DNA of 7,828 nucleotides from an uncultured Lachnospiraceae bacterium. GTDB lineage: Bacteria > Bacillota_A > Clostridia > Lachnospirales > Lachnospiraceae. The notes beneath the pieces were generated by a model. The model saw nothing but the letters and a program-made list of their open reading frames with translations. It was not told the DNA's origin and made no database searches. Numbering within the stretch: position 1 is the first letter of the stretch; each line of letters starts with the position of its first letter. The position numbers were made by a program, and so were the translations under genes. Shown here piece after piece: positions 5,250-7,828 of the stretch. The stretch covers positions 1 through 7,828 of the forward strand of contig CADBNA010000186.1 of the NCBI GenBank assembly GCA_902795835.1, read 5' to 3'.

Positions 5250-6392
5250 TTATTTTTTAGAGAAGAATTCCCTTGCGCATGCAATCACGCGCTCCCGGTC
5301 TTCTTCCGTCATGCCGTAGTACATAGGCAGGCGCACCAGGCGTTCGCTCTCACGGGTCGTCCACGCATCCTCTCCGTGGAACCGTCCGAACCGCAGCCCT
5401 GCGGGTGAGGAATGCAGGGGAATATAGTGGAAGGTCGTCAGGATGCCGTTTTCCTTCATATGCGCTATAAAGCGTGAGCGGTCCGCCAGATCCCGCAGCT
5501 TCAGATAAAACATGTGCGCATTGTGCCGCACTTCATCCGGAATCGTCTGCAGCTCGATGCGGCCTTCCGCTTCCAGATCCGCAAAAGCTTCCCTGTAGCG
5601 GTTCCACGTATGCATCCGGTCCGCGGTAATCTCCTCCGCATGCTCGAGCTGTCCCCACAGGTAGGCGGCGTTCATCTCGCTTGGCAGATAGCTGTCGCCA
5701 AAATCCACCCAGGTGTATTTGTCTACCTGTCCGCGGAAAAAGCGGGAGCGGTTGGTTCCCTTTTCCCGCAGGATCTCGGCTCTCTCATTGTTCTCGCTGT
5801 CGCGGATGATGATCGCGCCGCCTTCCCCCATCGAGAAATTCTTTGTCTCGTGGAAGGAATAGCAGCCGTAATCGCCGATCGTCCCCAGATAACGTCCCTT
5901 ATATGTGCTCATGACACCCTGGGCGGCGTCCTCCACCACCTTCAGATTATGCCGGGCGGCAATATCCAGAATCGTATCCATCTCGCAGCTGACACCTGCA
6001 TAATGCATGACAAAGACAGCCTTCGTCCGGTCCGTGATGGCATCCTCGATCAGCCGCTCGTCCATATTCATGGTATCCGGCCGGATATCCACAAAGACCG
6101 GCACCGCGCCGCAGAGCACCACAGCAGTAGCCGTGCTGGAGAAGGTATAGCTGGGCAGAATAACCTCGTCTCCCTTCTGCAGGCCGCACAGCAAAGCCGC
6201 CATATCCAGGGCCGTTGTGCCGCTGGTCGTCAGAAAAGCCTTCTGCGCGGAAAAATGCTCCTCCATCCAGGCATTGCATCGTTTTGTAAACGAGCCGTCG
6301 CCGCAGATCTTATGGGATTCAATAGCCTGTTTCACATAATCCAGTTCTGTCCCGTAATACGGCGGCACGTTAAAATCTATGTTTCCGGACAT
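5250..6392 (-). CDS. wecE: dTDP-4-amino-4,6-dideoxygalactose transaminase (WecE/RffA type)
   Basis: The protein has 380 residues, near the length of enterobacterial WecE, and resembles it along its whole span. Stretches I recognise from WecE are GTELDYV near the start, KICGDGSFTKRC (28-39), GDEVILPSYTF (74-84), VDIRPDTMN (101-109), HYAGVSCEMDTI (130-141), VVEDAAQGVMSTYKGR (152-167), REKGTNRS.FFRGQVDKYTW (209-228), NAHMFYLKLRD (291-301) and FHYIPLHSSPAG (321-332). The PLP-binding lysine is K184 in SFHETKN, and D155 in EDAAQ should contact the pyridine nitrogen. The family is the DegT/DnrJ/EryC1/StrS aminotransferases. WecE converts dTDP-4-keto-6-deoxyglucose to dTDP-Fuc4N with glutamate as amino donor. 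The product here is therefore probably dTDP-Fuc4N, though the exact sugar is inferred. No WecD-like N-acetyltransferase or RmlA/RmlB gene is in the window. AAGGAG lies 12 bases before the ATG, slightly far. Confidence 0.9.
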   Translation of the reverse strand: MSGNIDFNVPPYYGTELDYVKQAIESHKICGDGSFTKRCNAWMEEHFSAQKAFLTTSGTTALDMAALLCGLQKGDEVILPSYTFSSTATAVVLCGAVPVFVDIRPDTMNMDERLIEDAITDRTKAVFVMHYAGVSCEMDTILDIAARHNLKVVEDAAQGVMSTYKGRYLGTIGDYGCYSFHETKNFSMGEGGAIIIRDSENNERAEILREKGTNRSRFFRGQVDKYTWVDFGDSYLPSEMNAAYLWGQLEHAEEITADRMHTWNRYREAFADLEAEGRIELQTIPDEVRHNAHMFYLKLRDLADRSRFIAHMKENGILTTFHYIPLHSSPAGLRFGRFHGEDAWTTRESERLVRLPMYYGMTEEDRERVIACAREFFSKK

Positions 6393-6455
6393 ATCGCTTA
6401 AGTTCTCCTTTATGTGTTTCCCGGCCTGCTGCCGTTTTCCTTATATTTTTCTGTT

Positions 6456-6551
6456 CCCCGGCAAATCCAGACCCCGCCGGGACAGCTGCCGGCTCATCCC
6501 CTTATTGGTTCCACTTCCCCCGGCAAATCCAGACCGCTGCAGAAAGCGGCC
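6456..6551 (-). repeat. Two identical 18-bp repeats, each preceded by a hairpin, in the gap before wecE
   Basis: The 18-mer CCCCGGCAAATCCAGACC (plus strand) occurs exactly at 6456-6473 and 6518-6535, 62 bases apart. On the minus strand each copy directly follows a GC-rich hairpin. The first spans 6551-6532 (7-bp stem with one G-U pair, 6-base loop). The second spans 6493-6476 (GCCGG with CCGGC, 8-base loop). The GCCGGG end of either repeat could also pair with the CCCGGC arm of the second hairpin, so alternative folds exist. No T run follows, so this does not look like a standard terminator. It lies 3' of the GT2 gene and 5' of wecE. Confidence 0.65.
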
Positions 6552-6556
6552 TGTCC

Positions 6557-7828
6557 TTACAAACAGTACATTTCAGGCCCGGCGCTTCCGGCTCCGCCGG
6601 CACGCCTGCGGTCCTCTTCCATGATTTCCGCCATGATATCCGCGTATTCCACGGTTTCATGGGACTGCCTGACTCTGCAGTCATTGTACAGCAGCGTCAG
6701 GTTGGGGCTGTAGTAGGGATCTCCCGCCTCCAGCACTTTGGCCCAGCGTGACCGGAAATGACGGATCTCATTTTTAAAGCGTTCTCTCTTTTCCGGTGAC
6801 TCCTCCGAACCGCGGCTCAGTGACTCGTGATGGTACAGCTGTACGCCGGGATCCAGCACGATCAGCTGCCCGGTTTCCCGGATGCGCAGGCAGAAATCCA
6901 TGTCATTGAGCGCCACTGCAAAGCTCTCATCCATGCCGCCGGTCTGGTCCCACGCCTCGCGGCTGACCATCATGCAGGCGGCGGTAACGGCACTGATATC
7001 CTGCACAGCCTGCAGGCGGCCGAAATACCCCGCTTCATAGGACTGCGCGCCGGTCAGGATGTGACCGGCAAAGCCGCCCAGGCCGATCACGGCTCCGCAG
7101 TGCTGTACCGTATCGTCCGGGTACAGCAGCTTTGCCCCGACAGCGGCGACATCGTCACGCTGACAGTGGGCAAGCATCCGCTCCATCCAGTCGGGCGTGA
7201 TTACCTCAGTGTCATTGTTCAACAGGATCAGGTATTTTCCCTCTGACGCATCGACACCGCAGCGGTTGACTGCCGGATAATTGAACGCGCCCTCAAACCG
7301 CACCACCTTCACGCGGGGGCTGTCGGCGCAGAGCCGGTCATAGAGAGCAAAGGTCTCCGGCTGGGTGCTGTTGTTTTCAACGATGACGATCTCATAATTG
7401 TCATACGTCGACTTTTCCAGAATAGAAGTCACGCAGCGGGACAGCGTATCCGCCTGATCCTTGTTGCAGATAATAATGGAAATCCGGTCTTTCTGCACGG
7501 GCTGCAGCACCGGGCGGAACAGCACGAATATATCCGTATACTCCAGCTCCGCCTGCATGCCGCATCTCTCAAAATGAGCCTGCACTGCCCTGCGGCCGGC
7601 GTCGATGGCGTACTCCTTGCTCTCCGGATTGCCGGCGGTCGATGCGTCATGGGCTCTCCAGTGATACAGCACCCTGGGGATATGCCGGATCACGCCGGCC
7701 TTTTCACAGCACCGCAGGATCATGTCCCAGTCCTGGGCGCCGTCAAACTCCTTGCGGAAACCGCCCACCTCCTGCAGGATGTTTCTCCTGACCAGGAAAA
7801 TGTGGCAGATGTAGTTGATGCTCCGCAG
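6557..7828 (-). CDS. Two-domain GT2 glycosyltransferase (WcaA/rhamnosyltransferase-like), 5' end beyond the window
   Basis: The frame is open from the right edge to a TAA at 6559-6557, giving 423 visible residues. A GTG at 7768 is in frame, but the preceding codons to the edge read LRSINYICHIFLVRRNILQEV, typical sequence of a GT2 domain, so it is internal and the N-terminus is outside the window. The first visible part is the end of one GT2 domain: GGFRKEFDGAQDWDMILR (about 22-39) with the acceptor-side acid motif, then HIPRVLYHWR. A second complete GT2 domain starts at about residue 115 with RISIIICNKDQ. It has VIVENNS (148-154), the DXD-like LLNNDTEV (202-209), GAVIGLGG (245-252), GGMDESFAVALNDMDFCLR (297-315) and HHESLSRG (333-340). 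Such two-domain enzymes usually build rhamnose-rich or other surface polysaccharides in the cytoplasm. The donor sugar cannot be told from sequence. It is separated from wecE by 164 bases and may belong to the backbone part of the same cluster. Confidence 0.88.
   Translation of the reverse strand: MRSINYICHIFLVRRNILQEVGGFRKEFDGAQDWDMILRCCEKAGVIRHIPRVLYHWRAHDASTAGNPESKEYAIDAGRRAVQAHFERCGMQAELEYTDIFVLFRPVLQPVQKDRISIIICNKDQADTLSRCVTSILEKSTYDNYEIVIVENNSTQPETFALYDRLCADSPRVKVVRFEGAFNYPAVNRCGVDASEGKYLILLNNDTEVITPDWMERMLAHCQRDDVAAVGAKLLYPDDTVQHCGAVIGLGGFAGHILTGAQSYEAGYFGRLQAVQDISAVTAACMMVSREAWDQTGGMDESFAVALNDMDFCLRIRETGQLIVLDPGVQLYHHESLSRGSEESPEKRERFKNEIRHFRSRWAKVLEAGDPYYSPNLTLLYNDCRVRQSHETVEYADIMAEIMEEDRRRAGGAGSAGPEMYCL

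Noticed and set aside
5514..6401. Plus-strand open frame of 295 codons
   Set aside because: It is antisense to wecE, whose minus-strand translation matches a known enzyme family from end to end.
6440..6470. Promoter before wecE based on TATAAG on the minus strand
   Set aside because: The -10-like TATAAG has no acceptable -35 sequence at 15 to 19 bases upstream.

Overview
The window looks like chromosomal DNA from a moderately GC-rich Bacillota, most plausibly a Clostridia of the Lachnospiraceae/Oscillospiraceae type. The grounds are a YfhO-family membrane glycosyltransferase, purine-rich AGGAGG-type ribosome binding sites, a two-domain GT2 enzyme of the kind common in gut Clostridia, and tightly packed co-directional genes. 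The taxonomic call is inference. I see no rRNA, tRNA, CRISPR, transposase or phage gene.

All seven genes are on the minus strand, so transcription runs from the right edge to the left edge. In that order: (1) the 3' part of a two-domain GT2 glycosyltransferase, entering from the right edge; (2) a WecE-type PLP aminotransferase making a dTDP-4-amino-4,6-dideoxyhexose; (3) and (4) two small four-helix EamA/SMR-fold proteins resembling the ArnE/ArnF flippase pair; (5) a 321-residue polyprenyl-phosphate glycosyltransferase of the ArnC/GtrB/CsbB type; (6) an ATP-grasp ligase whose 5' end overlaps gene 5; (7) a YfhO-family GT-C-type membrane protein that runs off the left edge.

Read together, genes 2 to 7 look like one pathway. 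A nucleotide-linked 4-amino sugar is made, possibly acylated on its amine by the ATP-grasp enzyme, and moved to undecaprenyl phosphate. The lipid is then flipped by the small membrane pair, and YfhO transfers the sugar to a surface polymer such as a teichoic acid or wall polysaccharide. The layout parallels the Gram-negative arn lipid A pathway (ArnB, ArnA/ArnD, ArnC, ArnE/F, ArnT) and the Bacillus CsbB-GtcA-YfhO three-component system. It differs in having a WecE-type aminotransferase, an ATP-grasp enzyme in place of a formyl- or acetyltransferase, and an ArnE/F-like pair in place of a GtrA/GtcA flippase. The individual families are recognised from sequence; the combined pathway and the ATP-grasp substrate are inference.

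The gaps between genes are short (56 to 183 bases) and several hold small local repeats. These include a 31-bp direct repeat straddling the ATP-grasp stop codon, a terminator-like hairpin between the ATP-grasp and YfhO genes, and paired 18-bp repeats, each next to a hairpin, in front of wecE.
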